In this document: positions 34,492 through 42,515 of the stretch, piece after piece
How positions within the stretch are numbered: the stretch's first letter is position 1
Layout of the letters: each line of letters starts with the position of its first letter
Assembly (NCBI GenBank): GCA_021781455.1
Contig: JAJXWV010000064.1
Coordinates: forward strand, 147,054 to 211,053
Length of the DNA stretch: 64,000 bases
From: Acidobacteriota bacterium
Lineage (GTDB): Bacteria > Acidobacteriota > Thermoanaerobaculia > Gp7-AA8
Direction: 5' to 3'
Position numbers and translations under genes: made by a program
Notes under the pieces: generated by a model
Told to the model about the DNA's origin: nothing
The model's input: the letters and a program-made list of their open reading frames with translations, nothing else
Database searches by the model: none

Positions 34492-37241
34492 TGTCCCGCC
34501 CAATCGCCGCCGCTCTTTTCCTGACCTTCCTCGCCTCCGCCGCGTTCTCCCAGACCCCCGCCGCTCCCTGGCGCACGGTGACCACGCCGCATTTCCGGCT
34601 TCACTATCCCGCGCCTTACGAGGCCTGGGCCCTGCGCGCGGCCTCGAGGCTCGAGTCGATCCGTGAAGCCATCGTCACCGAAACCGGATTTGCCCCGGCG
34701 GAAACGACCGACATCGTGGTCGAGGATCCCGTCGCCCAGGCCAACGGCATCACCATCCCGCTGCTGGACACGCCGCGTATCGTCCTCTTTGCCGAGCCTC
34801 CCGGCCCGGAGTCGACGATCGGCGATTACAGCAACTGGATCGACCTCCTCGTCGTGCACGAGATGACGCACATGGTTCATCTGGTGCGCGCGTCGCGGAA
34901 CCCTCTGGATCGCACGCTGGAGAAGCTCGTGCCGATCGGCCCGATCGCGCTCAACTCTCCGCGCTGGGTGACCGAGGGCTACGCCACGGTGGTGGAAGGA
35001 CGCCTGACCGGATCGGGACGGCCGAGCAGTACCCTGCGCGCCGCCATCCTCCGCAAGTGGGCGGAATCGGGCCGCCTTCCCAGTTATGCGCAGCTGCAGT
35101 CGGACCAGCGCTTTCTCGGCATGTCGATGGCGTACCTGGCGGGCTCGGCGTACCTGGAATGGCTCGAGGATCGAAACGGCGCCGGCAGCCTGCTCAGGTT
35201 GTGGCCGCGCATGAACGCGCGGAAGCGGCGCAGCTTCGAGGAGGCCTTCAAAGGGGTCTTCGGCGACTCCCCCCAGCGGCTCTACGGCCGATTCACGGCG
35301 GAGTTGACCGCGCATGCCCTCTCGGTCGATCGGGAAGGGGGGGCCGGCCTCCGCGAAGGCGACCTCTGGCAGGAAACCGAGTACGGCACCGGCGACCCGG
35401 ACGTGTCGCCGGACGGCAAGAGCATCGTCGTGGTGAGCCGTCTCCGCTCGAAGCCGCAGCGCCTGGTGGTCTGGTCGACGGGGCCGGAAACAGAGGAAGA
35501 GAAGAAATTCGAGGAAGGCCTGAAGAAGACTCTCGCGCGCGACGCGCAGGACGTGGCGCCGGTCCGCACGAAGCCGCTCCCTCGCAAAGCGCTGCACACG
35601 CTCGTGCTTCCCGACGCCGGGGACATCGAAACTCCGCGCTGGATGCCGGACGGCCGCTCGATCCTGTTTTCCCATCGCGTGCCGGACCGCAGCGGCGACC
35701 TCCATCACGATCTCTACCGATGGTCGCCCGCCGGTGGGGAGCTCGCCCGCGTCACTTCACTCGCCGACGTCAGCGATGCGGACCCGCTGCCGGACGGAAA
35801 GGAAGCCGTGGCCGTCCGGACGCGCGACGGTTTGTCCCAGCTGGTGGTCGTCGATCTCGCATCCGGTGCCGTCCGGCCGCTGACCGAACCGTCACTGCAA
35901 CGGGTGATCACGCATCCGCGCGTGGCCCCGGACGGCAGGCGCGTCGTGTTCACCGCCCACAGCGGCGGGACGTGGCACCTGGTCGTCCGCGTTCTGGTCT
36001 CCGGCGCCGAGCGCACCTTCGCCATGCCGCCGCGTGCCAACGCCGCCACGCCGGAGTGGAGCCGCAACTCCGCAGACATCTTCGCCACGGTCATGTCCGG
36101 CGGGTACATTGATATCAATCGTTTTGGGCCGGACGGCAGTATCACACCCGTCACCCGCATGTCCGGCGGCGCCTTCAGCCCCGCACCCTCCAGCGACGGA
36201 CGCCTCTTCTTCATGTCTCTCGAGCCCGACGGCTATACGGTCCGCGTCCTGAACTCCATCGCCGCCGTTCCGCCGCGGGAGCCGTTCAATCGTTCTCTCG
36301 TTCCGGCCCTTCCGCCCCTCCCGCCCAACGCTCCCGCCTTCACCGCGCAGGCTCTCCCGCCCTCGCGGCCGTACGGCCTCGGCCGGCAGGAGCCGGACTG
36401 GCTGCTGCACGCGAACGACGCACCCGCCGCCCGCACCCTGGAAGCCGGCCTGCGCCTGGGCGACGTGGTCGGCCGCCTCGACACCATCGCCGTCGCCGCC
36501 ATCGGTCGGGCAGGCTCGCAGCGCGGAGCGACCCTGGCCACCGCGTGGCGCGGCTGGCCGGTCGAGGTGGCGGCGCAGATCTACCGCATGCGCGAGCGCA
36601 ACTCGCGCCAGGGCGGCCTCGAGCTGCGAGCGTCGTGGGACACTCACTCGGCGCTGACTCACTTCGCAGTCGACGGCGGAGTGCTCGGCAGCCGTCTCTC
36701 TTCGCGCAGCCGCAATCTCGGGTTTGCCTCCGCCTCCTGGAGCGGCCGCCACCATTTCGGCGACGCACGCGTCGACGGAGGAGCTCTTTTCGCGGGCGAG
36801 GCCGGCGATGCGCCGCATGCGCGCGGCATCGTCAAAGCCGGCCTCAGATTCGGCGACGTGCGATTCGGCGCGGAGCTCGAAGCCGATCGAGCCGGCGGGA
36901 GCGAGCCGATGACTGTCGGCGGCATCGCCACGACGATCGTTCCCCCCTCGGCGATCGCCAATCGAGTCCTCGACCCTGCACTGGAGACGGCGACGCTCCA
37001 GGGGAAGCGCTACACGGGCGGGCGGGTGGAGGCGTCATTCCGCGGCCTGACGTTCTTCTATCGGGAGCACAAGCTCGGCCAGCGGCTTTCGCTGGCGGGC
37101 GTCGAGGTGGCGCGCTCGCTCGACCCGATCCCGCTGATCAAGACGCCCGGCCTCGCCTTCACCATCGGCGCGGCGCGGATCCTCGACGAGCCGCTGCGGA
37201 ACCGGACGCGCTGGTGGATCGGCATCCGTTTCGAGCCTTGA
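34491..37241 (+). CDS. Secreted gluzincin-type metallopeptidase with WD40-like propeller
   Basis: 916 residues. Signal peptide to about AAFSQ (21). The peptidase domain has H123-E-M-T-H127 and a downstream WVTEGYAT Glu, the gluzincin pattern. From about 290 to 590 there are PD40/WD40-like beta-propeller repeats (DPDVSPDGKSIV, ETPRWMPDGRSILF, HPRVAPDGRRVVF). The C-terminal 280 residues are beta-rich with alternating hydrophobics, possibly an outer-membrane beta-barrel. It is probably a surface or periplasmic protease. Substrate unknown. Confidence 0.85.
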   Translation: MSRPIAAALFLTFLASAAFSQTPAAPWRTVTTPHFRLHYPAPYEAWALRAASRLESIREAIVTETGFAPAETTDIVVEDPVAQANGITIPLLDTPRIVLFAEPPGPESTIGDYSNWIDLLVVHEMTHMVHLVRASRNPLDRTLEKLVPIGPIALNSPRWVTEGYATVVEGRLTGSGRPSSTLRAAILRKWAESGRLPSYAQLQSDQRFLGMSMAYLAGSAYLEWLEDRNGAGSLLRLWPRMNARKRRSFEEAFKGVFGDSPQRLYGRFTAELTAHALSVDREGGAGLREGDLWQETEYGTGDPDVSPDGKSIVVVSRLRSKPQRLVVWSTGPETEEEKKFEEGLKKTLARDAQDVAPVRTKPLPRKALHTLVLPDAGDIETPRWMPDGRSILFSHRVPDRSGDLHHDLYRWSPAGGELARVTSLADVSDADPLPDGKEAVAVRTRDGLSQLVVVDLASGAVRPLTEPSLQRVITHPRVAPDGRRVVFTAHSGGTWHLVVRVLVSGAERTFAMPPRANAATPEWSRNSADIFATVMSGGYIDINRFGPDGSITPVTRMSGGAFSPAPSSDGRLFFMSLEPDGYTVRVLNSIAAVPPREPFNRSLVPALPPLPPNAPAFTAQALPPSRPYGLGRQEPDWLLHANDAPAARTLEAGLRLGDVVGRLDTIAVAAIGRAGSQRGATLATAWRGWPVEVAAQIYRMRERNSRQGGLELRASWDTHSALTHFAVDGGVLGSRLSSRSRNLGFASASWSGRHHFGDARVDGGALFAGEAGDAPHARGIVKAGLRFGDVRFGAELEADRAGGSEPMTVGGIATTIVPPSAIANRVLDPALETATLQGKRYTGGRVEASFRGLTFFYREHKLGQRLSLAGVEVARSLDPIPLIKTPGLAFTIGAARILDEPLRNRTRWWIGIRFEP

Positions 37242-37345
37242 GCGCTGATGATGTCGAACACTTGCGATGCCCTTGTCCCCCCAAAGTGCAAGATCCCCTG
37301 CCCTCTGCCCTCTGCGCTCTGCGATGATCCGCGCGGCGCTCGGGA

Positions 37346-37360
37346 TAAACTGAAAACCGA
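37346..37360 (+). promoter_or_regulatory. TAAACT box 8 bases before the DUF1835 gene
   Basis: TAAACT at 37346-37351; ATG at 37360. No ribosome-binding site is visible. A gene-poor stretch with short CCCTCTGCCC and CTCTGCG units precedes it. Confidence 0.4.
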
Positions 37361-38283
37361 TGATTCACATCCACAACGGCGACGTCGTTGCGGAGCTGGC
37401 GTTGCAGGCGGGGTTGCCGGGGGAGCAGGTCGCGTTCCGGGAGGCGCTGGCGAACGGTCCGGTGCCGAGCGACGTCGACCTGGAGATGCGCGCACAGTTC
37501 CTGGCCGCGGGCTACGACCTGAAACTGCTGCGCGTCCGCCATGGTCTGCAGCAGCTGGAGGAGACTCTCGGTGCTGCGATGAAGGAGGACGAGGTCGTCC
37601 TCTGGTTCGAGCACGACCTCTTCTGCCTGATCAATCTGGTGTCGCTGTTGGTGCGCTTCGCGACGCACCGCCGGCTGACTCTGATCTGGAATCCGCAGCC
37701 GCTGTCGCAGGCCGAGCTCGTGCCGCTGTTCGAGTCGCGTTCCGCGGTCACACCCTCGATGATCAAGGCCGCGGCACGGGTCTGGGACGCCTACCGATCG
37801 AACGACGCCACGGGGCTGAATCGGTTTACGAAGCGCGCCAACCCCGATTTCCCGTTCCTCCGCGAAGGGTTGCGCCTGCACGCCTCGCGGTTTCCGTCGT
37901 TGCGCAACGGGTTGGGCGGGATGGAGCAGCGGCTGCTGGAGATCATCGCCGGCGGGGTGAACGAATTCCGCTTCATCTTCGAGCGCTTCAGCGTCGACGT
38001 GCCGCGCTTCGGGTTTGGTGACGGTGACGTCATGCGCACGCTGCGCCGGCTGGCCAGTGGCTCGACGCCGCTGCTGTCGATCGTGGAGCAGCCGGCCTCA
38101 CCGGTGCGGGTCGCCTTCACGCTGACGCCGGTGGCGAGGAAAGTCCTGGCCGACGAAGCGGACTACGTGGAGTTGAATCCGCCCACCGGCTGGCTGGGTG
38201 GCGTCGATCTGGCGCACGAGAACTGGTGGCGATGGGACGAACGGCAACACGAGATCATTCTGAGCCCCTCTGCCGTCTCGTGA
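37360..38283 (+). CDS. DUF1835-domain protein
   Basis: 307 residues. The N-terminal IHNGDVVAELALQAGL, then EALANGPVP and VVLWFEHDLFCLINLV, match the DUF1835 pattern, whose function is unknown. The C-terminal half is helical with a winged-helix-like end. Its stop overlaps the GTG of the hydrolase gene as GTGA, so the two are co-translated. Confidence 0.75.
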   Translation: MIHIHNGDVVAELALQAGLPGEQVAFREALANGPVPSDVDLEMRAQFLAAGYDLKLLRVRHGLQQLEETLGAAMKEDEVVLWFEHDLFCLINLVSLLVRFATHRRLTLIWNPQPLSQAELVPLFESRSAVTPSMIKAAARVWDAYRSNDATGLNRFTKRANPDFPFLREGLRLHASRFPSLRNGLGGMEQRLLEIIAGGVNEFRFIFERFSVDVPRFGFGDGDVMRTLRRLASGSTPLLSIVEQPASPVRVAFTLTPVARKVLADEADYVELNPPTGWLGGVDLAHENWWRWDERQHEIILSPSAVS

Positions 38284-39179
38284 GCTTCGAGGCCACGGAC
38301 GGAGTGGAGCTGGCGGGACTGCTGTACGAGCCGCGCCGGCCGGTGCGGCGCGCAGCCGTCTTTCTGCACGGTACCGGCGGCGCCTCGGTCTTCGACTCGA
38401 AGAGGACCAACCTCCTGGCCGAGGAGCTCGTGGCACGCGGCATCGCCTTCCTGCCGTTCAACAACCGCGGAGCCCATCTGGTGAAGCGGCTGCGCATCAG
38501 GCGCGGGCGGCGATCGCGCAGCCAGGCCGGCGGAGCGGCTCATGAGCTGATCCGCGACTGCGTGAAGGACATCGACGGAGCGGCGCGCTTTCTGCGGCGC
38601 CGCGGAGTCCGGGAGATGTTCCTCATTGGCCACTCGACCGGCGCGAACAAGATCGCCGTCTACGATCACTACAAGATGCGCAACCCGTTTCGGAAATACG
38701 TGCTGCTGGCGGGCGGAGACGACACGGGGATGAGCTACGCGGCCCTGGGGGAGCGGCGGTTCCATGCCGCGCTGGAGAGATCGCGAGCCATGATCGCGGA
38801 GAAGCGCGGCGATGACATCGTGCCGCCCCGTATCTCGGCGCAGATGATCAGCTGGCGCTCGCTGCGGGACGTGATCAACCCGGACGGCGACTACAACGTC
38901 TTCCCGTTCCTCGAGGTGACGCGCGGACTGAGCCTCTCGCGAAGGGGACGCTTCCGATACGTGCGTGCCATCCGCAAGCCGGCCCTCTTCGTCTACGGCG
39001 ATCGCGACGAGTACTGCTATGACGACGTGGCGGGATGCGTGCGCGTGCTGGCCGATGCCATCGGTCCGAACCCGAACAGCGAGATCGTCGTAATGGAAGA
39101 CGCCACCCACGGCTTCAGCGGCCGCGAGCATGAGTTAGGCAGCCTGATCGCGGAGTGGCTCCTGTCATCCCGGGCATGA
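38280..39179 (+). CDS. Alpha/beta-hydrolase
   Basis: 299 residues from GTG 38280. Oxyanion region AVFLHGTGG, nucleophile elbow GHSTGAN, Asp in YGDRDEY and His in DATHGF form the full triad. It resembles dienelactone-hydrolase or acetyl-esterase-like enzymes. The substrate is unknown. Its end (SSRA, stop) is encoded by TCATCCCGGGCATGA, close to the TGTCATCCCGAGC repeat end, and a hairpin module follows at once. Confidence 0.85.
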   Translation: MSFEATDGVELAGLLYEPRRPVRRAAVFLHGTGGASVFDSKRTNLLAEELVARGIAFLPFNNRGAHLVKRLRIRRGRRSRSQAGGAAHELIRDCVKDIDGAARFLRRRGVREMFLIGHSTGANKIAVYDHYKMRNPFRKYVLLAGGDDTGMSYAALGERRFHAALERSRAMIAEKRGDDIVPPRISAQMISWRSLRDVINPDGDYNVFPFLEVTRGLSLSRRGRFRYVRAIRKPALFVYGDRDEYCYDDVAGCVRVLADAIGPNPNSEIVVMEDATHGFSGREHELGSLIAEWLLSSRA

Positions 39180-39187
39180 GCGAATGC

Positions 39188-39281
39188 CGTGTGGGACAGG
39201 CTTTCCAGCCTGTCCTGTTCTCGCCCTGTTTGGGGGGGGCAGGCTGGAAAGCCTGCCCTACACCGGGGTCAGAATGACGGA
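39188..39281. repeat. GGCAGGCTGGAAAGCCTGCC hairpin module
   Basis: GTGTGGGACAGGCTTTCCAG (39190-39209) and GGCAGGCTGGAAAGCCTGCC (39238-39257) with CTACACC form a long stem around TGTTCTCGCCCTGTTTGG. It ends in GTCAGAATGACGG, a decayed outer arm of the nested-palindrome family. The same module is found at 48.97 and in part at 15.35 kb. Confidence 0.8.
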
Positions 39282-39288
39282 CGCCTGA

Positions 39289-39768
39289 TCACTTCCCCTC
39301 CCGAATCATCTTCACGACCGTCTTGGCCAGCGAGTTCGGGATCGGGATGGTCAGGTTGTAGAGGGACATCTTCCACTGGCCGCCGACTTTCTCCAGCGCT
39401 CCCGAGCCGCGGCAATCGCCGTACGAGGCGCTGTCGAGTTTTTCGTCGAACCAGGCCGCGTCGCCGGCGGGCGAGATCGTCACGTGCCGGTCGTGCGGCG
39501 TGAACGTCCATCCTGTTCCCTTCGAAAAGTAGGGGTGGACGAACGCGCGGAATGCCGTCAGATCCCATCGCTCCGTCGCGTCCGTACCGAGGAAGACGAA
39601 GTCGGGCGCCATCAGGCCGAAATACTGCGGCTCGTCAGCGGCCGCGGCGGCTTTGTGGAACTGATCGACGACGGCGTTCACCGCGGTGCTCTCTTGTTGT
39701 ACGGTGGCGGCGCCGGCTGTGGCCCAGGCTGCAGCGATCATCAGGCAGAACAGCAGGGTTTTTCGCAT
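39289..39768 (-). CDS. Exported NTF2/SnoaL-like protein (DUF4440 type)
   Basis: 159 residues from ATG 39768. Signal peptide ending near ATAGA. The mature part has a SnoaL/DUF4440 pattern: an N-terminal helix, DFVFLGTDATERWDLTAFRAF, then the strand pattern TFTPHDRHVTISPAGDAAWFDE. It is a cone-fold that may bind a small ligand; no catalytic claim can be made. Its start codon overlaps that of the divergent gene within CATG at 39766-39769. An ATG at 39777 is an alternative start. Confidence 0.8.
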   Translation of the reverse strand: MRKTLLFCLMIAAAWATAGAATVQQESTAVNAVVDQFHKAAAAADEPQYFGLMAPDFVFLGTDATERWDLTAFRAFVHPYFSKGTGWTFTPHDRHVTISPAGDAAWFDEKLDSASYGDCRGSGALEKVGGQWKMSLYNLTIPIPNSLAKTVVKMIREGK

Positions 39769-40384
39769 GAACAGCATTATCCCGCTCGTGGAAGTGGAGC
39801 GTGTGCGCAGGGCCGTGGACGAGGCGCACGACCTCGCCGCGGCGCGATTCCGCGAAGCCTTCGACACGAGCGCGTTGCCGCCCGAGGAGCGGTTCGGGAT
39901 GTACATGCAGATGCGCGCCGACTCCCTGCTCGAGGCGGCGAAGTACATTCGCCTTCGCCATGGACGTCTCGCGTACGCGTTTGACGGCCGCTCGGTCACG
40001 CCGTACGTGATCGCCGGCGAGCCGGTCTACTCGCACTTCGATGTGCCCCGAATTGCGGAGGCCATCTACGAGTATTTCGTTCTTTCCGGCGAGATCTTCG
40101 CCACGCCGGCATGGAATCTGACGCGCGTCATCGCCAGCGCTGACGAATACGGCGCAGCGCTGAAGATGATGACGCAGCCGCAACTGGTCGATGTCACGAT
40201 CGCTTCCTTTCTCCCTGAAGCCGACTTGCGCGAGGACGGCTCCGCGCTCCTGCACGTGACCGTCTACACCCGCGCCGCCGAGGAGCGCGTCGAGCGCCGG
40301 ACTCTCGCCCTCGACGCCTGGAACGAGCTCTCCTTCCACTCGCGCCAGCTGATCGCCGAAGGATCGGCCGGCGTCGCTGTCTGA
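39767..40384 (+). CDS. Conserved-looking protein of unknown function
   Basis: 205 residues, acidic, no signal peptide or membrane span. The middle (YIRLRHGRLAYAFDGRSVTP) and C-terminal beta-type stretches look well folded, and codon use is normal, but I recognise no family. The start is uncertain: ATG 39767 shares its bases with the opposite gene's start, and GTG codons at 39788 and 39794 are alternatives. The stop codon TGA is the first TGA of a CTGAGTC repeat arm. Confidence 0.6.
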   Translation: MNSIIPLVEVERVRRAVDEAHDLAAARFREAFDTSALPPEERFGMYMQMRADSLLEAAKYIRLRHGRLAYAFDGRSVTPYVIAGEPVYSHFDVPRIAEAIYEYFVLSGEIFATPAWNLTRVIASADEYGAALKMMTQPQLVDVTIASFLPEADLREDGSALLHVTVYTRAAEERVERRTLALDAWNELSFHSRQLIAEGSAGVAV

Positions 40385-40456
40385 GTCCTGAGTGCTGAGT
40401 CCTGAGTCCTGAGTAGAATCGCGGTCACTCAGGACTCAGCACTCAGGACTCAGCAC
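40381..40456. repeat. CTGAGTC heptad hairpin, locus 4
   Basis: Left arm 40381-40415 and right arm 40428-40456, loop AGAATCGCGGT. It lies between converging genes and gives both their stops: TGA of the upstream plus-strand gene, and the AES-stop of recO on the minus strand. Confidence 0.9.
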
Positions 40457-41195
40457 TGGCGACGCTGGCCAGCACCTCGAACGATTTCAGCTCGTGGCCG
40501 AGAAAGTGACGGCGGATCGAGCCGGCGAGCGAGCGGATCTCGAACAAGACTTCGTCCGGCGTGGACCGGGCGGCGAAGTCGGCGGCCGGCAGCTTCCCGA
40601 TCGCTTCGAGAGCATCGGTGATCTCGTTGGCCACGACGTACGCGTCGCGGCCGGCGCAGTCGGGACAGGCGAACCCCTGCAGTGCGGCGTCGAATCGCAA
40701 TGGCCGGTTGAGAGGCGCCCCGCAGGCGATACAGTTGCGCGCCGGCGGAAACACTCCGCCGAGCCGGAGGATCCACACCTCGGCGTACGCGACCACCGCC
40801 ATCGGCGGCGCTCCTTCGAGCAGCGCCTCGGTCGACCGGTCGAGCAGGCGGTACATCAGCTCGGCCGGATCTTCCGCCGGTGCGAATGTGTCCATCATCT
40901 CGGCGATGTACGTCGCCGCTACGCTGCTGAGCAGGTTCTGCTGCGCCGGAAAAAGCGAGCGGATGAGATCGGCGGACTCGATGCGCACAGCCTCTTCGCC
41001 TTCCCGCTCGAAATAGACGAGCCGGACCTTCGCCAGTGGCTCCAGTGCCGCGCCGAAGCGGCTCTTGATGCTCCGCGCGCCGTAGGCCCATCCCTTGCGC
41101 TTCCCATGGTCCGGGGTGAGAAACACGACCATCTTGTCGCGCTCGCGGGCCGCGAACGTGTGCAGGATGATCGCTTCAGTCCGTGCGGGTTTCAT
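40443..41195 (-). CDS. recO: DNA repair protein RecO
   Basis: 250 residues. N-terminal OB-fold (EAIILHTFAARERDKMVVFLT), helical middle and a zinc site CIACG...CPDC around residues 150-180. RecO loads RecA on SSB-coated DNA with RecR. The last three residues, AES, and the stop are encoded by the repeat unit GCTGAGTCCTGA. The start ATG is also touched by a repeat arm (locus 5), so the gene is sandwiched between two hairpins of one family. Confidence 0.92.
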   Translation of the reverse strand: MKPARTEAIILHTFAARERDKMVVFLTPDHGKRKGWAYGARSIKSRFGAALEPLAKVRLVYFEREGEEAVRIESADLIRSLFPAQQNLLSSVAATYIAEMMDTFAPAEDPAELMYRLLDRSTEALLEGAPPMAVVAYAEVWILRLGGVFPPARNCIACGAPLNRPLRFDAALQGFACPDCAGRDAYVVANEITDALEAIGKLPAADFAARSTPDEVLFEIRSLAGSIRRHFLGHELKSFEVLASVASAES

Positions 41196-41272
41196 GAGTC
41201 CTGAGTCCTGAGTCCTGAGTGCTGAGCCTGGACAATCTACTCAGGACTCAGCACTCAGGACTCAGGACTAGT
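41193..41272. repeat. CTGAGTC heptad hairpin, locus 5
   Basis: Left arm 41193-41227 overlaps the last bases of the recO start codon (CTC-ATG on the minus strand) and supplies AGGA 10 bases upstream of it. Right arm 41240-41270. Loop CCTGGACAATCTA. It lies between the divergent recO and SirB1-like genes. Confidence 0.9.
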
Positions 41273-41297
41273 CTCAAGCGTACACTCGACCCAGCCG

Positions 41298-41984
41298 ATG
41301 GCCGACCCTCTCTTCATCCATCCTGCCGCGGCGCGGCAACAGTTCGCCGAGTTTGCGGCGGGGGAGATCGACAACGGGAATCTCGCTCGCGGTGCGCTGC
41401 TCATCGCGCTCGAAGACCATCCGCAGATCGATGTCGATTCGTACCTGCGGAAGCTCGACGACCTGGCCGATCGCGTCCTGCGCCGCTGCGGTCCCGCCGA
41501 GCCTGCCATCTTCCGCCTCGGACACTTGCACGCCGAGATGTTCGACGTCGACGGTTATCGCGGCAACAGCGAGAACTACTACGATCCGCGGAACGCATAC
41601 CTGCACGAGGTCATCGACCATAAGCTCGGCATCCCGATCACGCTCTCCATCGTCTTTCTCCACGTCGCCTCGCGCATCGGCCTGAACGCATTCGGAGTGG
41701 GGCTGCCGGCGCACTACATCGTGAAGGTTCAGTTCGAGCTGAACGAGGTCTACGTCGACCCTTTCTACGGAGGGACGACGCTGACCCTCGCCGAGATCGC
41801 CCAGCTCGTTGCGACGGCGTCCGGCCAGGCGGTGCGACTGACGAGCGAGCACCTGCGCGCCTGGGGCGGCCGGGAGACCCTCGCCCGCGTGCTGGCCAAC
41901 CTGCAGAACATGTGGGCCAACGCCGGGGAGGCCCGGAAGTCGCTGGCCGCCCGGGAGAGGCTGGCGCTGCTGGCTGAGTCCTGA
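41298..41984 (+). CDS. SirB1-family transglutaminase-like protein
   Basis: 228 residues. The motif YYDPRNAYLHEVIDHKLGIPITLS, here read as two blocks at about 93-117, followed by GVGLPAHYIV, is the hallmark of SirB1/transglutaminase-like proteins. Their biochemical role is unclear. TACACT lies 11 bases before the ATG. The last residues, AES plus stop, come from the repeat unit GCTGAGTCCTGA, exactly as in recO. Confidence 0.86.
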   Translation: MADPLFIHPAAARQQFAEFAAGEIDNGNLARGALLIALEDHPQIDVDSYLRKLDDLADRVLRRCGPAEPAIFRLGHLHAEMFDVDGYRGNSENYYDPRNAYLHEVIDHKLGIPITLSIVFLHVASRIGLNAFGVGLPAHYIVKVQFELNEVYVDPFYGGTTLTLAEIAQLVATASGQAVRLTSEHLRAWGGRETLARVLANLQNMWANAGEARKSLAARERLALLAES

Positions 41985-42038
41985 GTCCTGAGTCCTGAGT
42001 TTGAGACGACATAACTCAGGACTCAGCACTCAGGACTT
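41974..42038. repeat. CTGAGTC heptad hairpin, locus 6
   Basis: Left arm 41974-42003 (reaching into the SirB1-like coding end) and right arm 42013-42038, loop GACGACATA. Confidence 0.88.
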
Positions 42039-42090
42039 GTGTTGGACGCATCGCGCCTTTGCTCCGTATCAACGCGCGGAGGTCGGGATG

Positions 42091-42267
42091 ATGCGTTCGC
42101 TCCTCATGTTGCTGCTGCTCCTGGTGGTCGCGGCGATCGCCGTTGCGGCGCCGAGCGTCCATAGCACGGCAGCGGCTGCTACCGGCCCTCTCGATGCACG
42201 CGGGATCGCCCTGCTGATGCTCAGCGTCATCGTCATCGCAGTAGAAGGTGTCCGCCGGTTGCCTTGA
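42091..42267 (+). CDS. Small membrane peptide upstream of the trp leader
   Basis: About 58 residues with two hydrophobic segments (RSLLMLLLLLVVAAIAVAAP and IALLMLSVIVIAVEGV). GGAGGT at 42078-42083 sits 7 bases before ATG 42091 (ATG 42088 also possible). This is the best Shine-Dalgarno sequence in the neighbourhood and supports a real gene. Its stop codon TGA lies inside the TTGACA -35 box of the following promoter. Function unknown. Confidence 0.5.
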   Translation: MRSLLMLLLLLVVAAIAVAAPSVHSTAAAATGPLDARGIALLMLSVIVIAVEGVRRLP

Positions 42268-42292
42268 CACGACACCGGCGGCCCTCTACCCT
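42264..42292 (+). promoter_or_regulatory. Promoter of the trp-type leader and aroDE-trpE
   Basis: TTGACA at 42264-42269, a 17-base spacer, and TACCCT at 42287-42292. The first purine downstream is the A of the leader ATG at 42302, 10 bases after the -10 box, so transcription most likely begins at the start codon itself. Confidence 0.8.
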
Positions 42293-42301
42293 CTCTCCCT
42301 C

Positions 42302-42346
42302 ATGAACGCGTCGCTTCGTCTCTGGTGGTGGCCCTCGAGCGAATAA
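42302..42346 (+). CDS. trpL: Tryptophan leader peptide (leaderless), MNASLRLWWWPSSE
   Basis: Fourteen codons with three Trp codons in a row (TGG at 42323-42331), then Pro-Ser-Ser-Glu and TAA. No Shine-Dalgarno sequence precedes it, and the promoter is placed for transcription to start at the ATG. It is followed by complementary segments and a terminator hairpin upstream of aroDE-trpE. Ribosome stalling at the Trp codons when Trp-tRNA is scarce would prevent terminator formation. Leaderless trp leader peptides are known from alphaproteobacteria and actinobacteria. Confidence 0.82.
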   Translation: MNASLRLWWWPSSE

Positions 42347-42437
42347 CGGGACGCGTCTGACGCGCCCCGCAGGAAGGGCGCCTCCGCAGCAGTCACAACG
42401 TGAACCTCTTCCTTTCTGGGGAAGAGGTTTTTTGTTT
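42347..42437 (+). terminator. trp-type attenuator with antiterminator alternative
   Basis: Terminator: AACCTCTTCC (42403-42412) pairs with GGAAGAGGTT (42420-42429), followed by TTTTGTTT. Early segments CGGGACGCGTC and GACGCGCCCCG (42347-42370) can pair with each other. AGGAAG at 42371-42376 is complementary to CTTCCT at 42408-42413 and could form the antiterminator. This is the classic 1:2, 2:3, 3:4 logic. Confidence 0.8.
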
Positions 42438-42450
42438 GGGGCGAAGAATG

Positions 42451-42515
42451 AGTCCTGAGTGCTGAGTCCTGAGTGGATTCGGTACACAGGGCTCAGGACT
42501 CAGGACTCAGGACTG
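42451..42515. repeat. CTGAGTC heptad hairpin, locus 7 (inside the aroDE leader)
   Basis: Left arm 42451-42476 and right arm 42488-42514, loop ATTCGGTACAC. It lies between the attenuator and aroDE, so it is transcribed as part of the operon's 5' UTR. AGGACTG directly before the ATG supplies AGGA at the ribosome-binding position. Confidence 0.9.

Noticed and set aside
42451..42515. The heptad hairpin as part of the trp attenuator
   Set aside because: The complete terminator with T-tract lies upstream at 42403-42437, and the same hairpin family occurs at unrelated genes.
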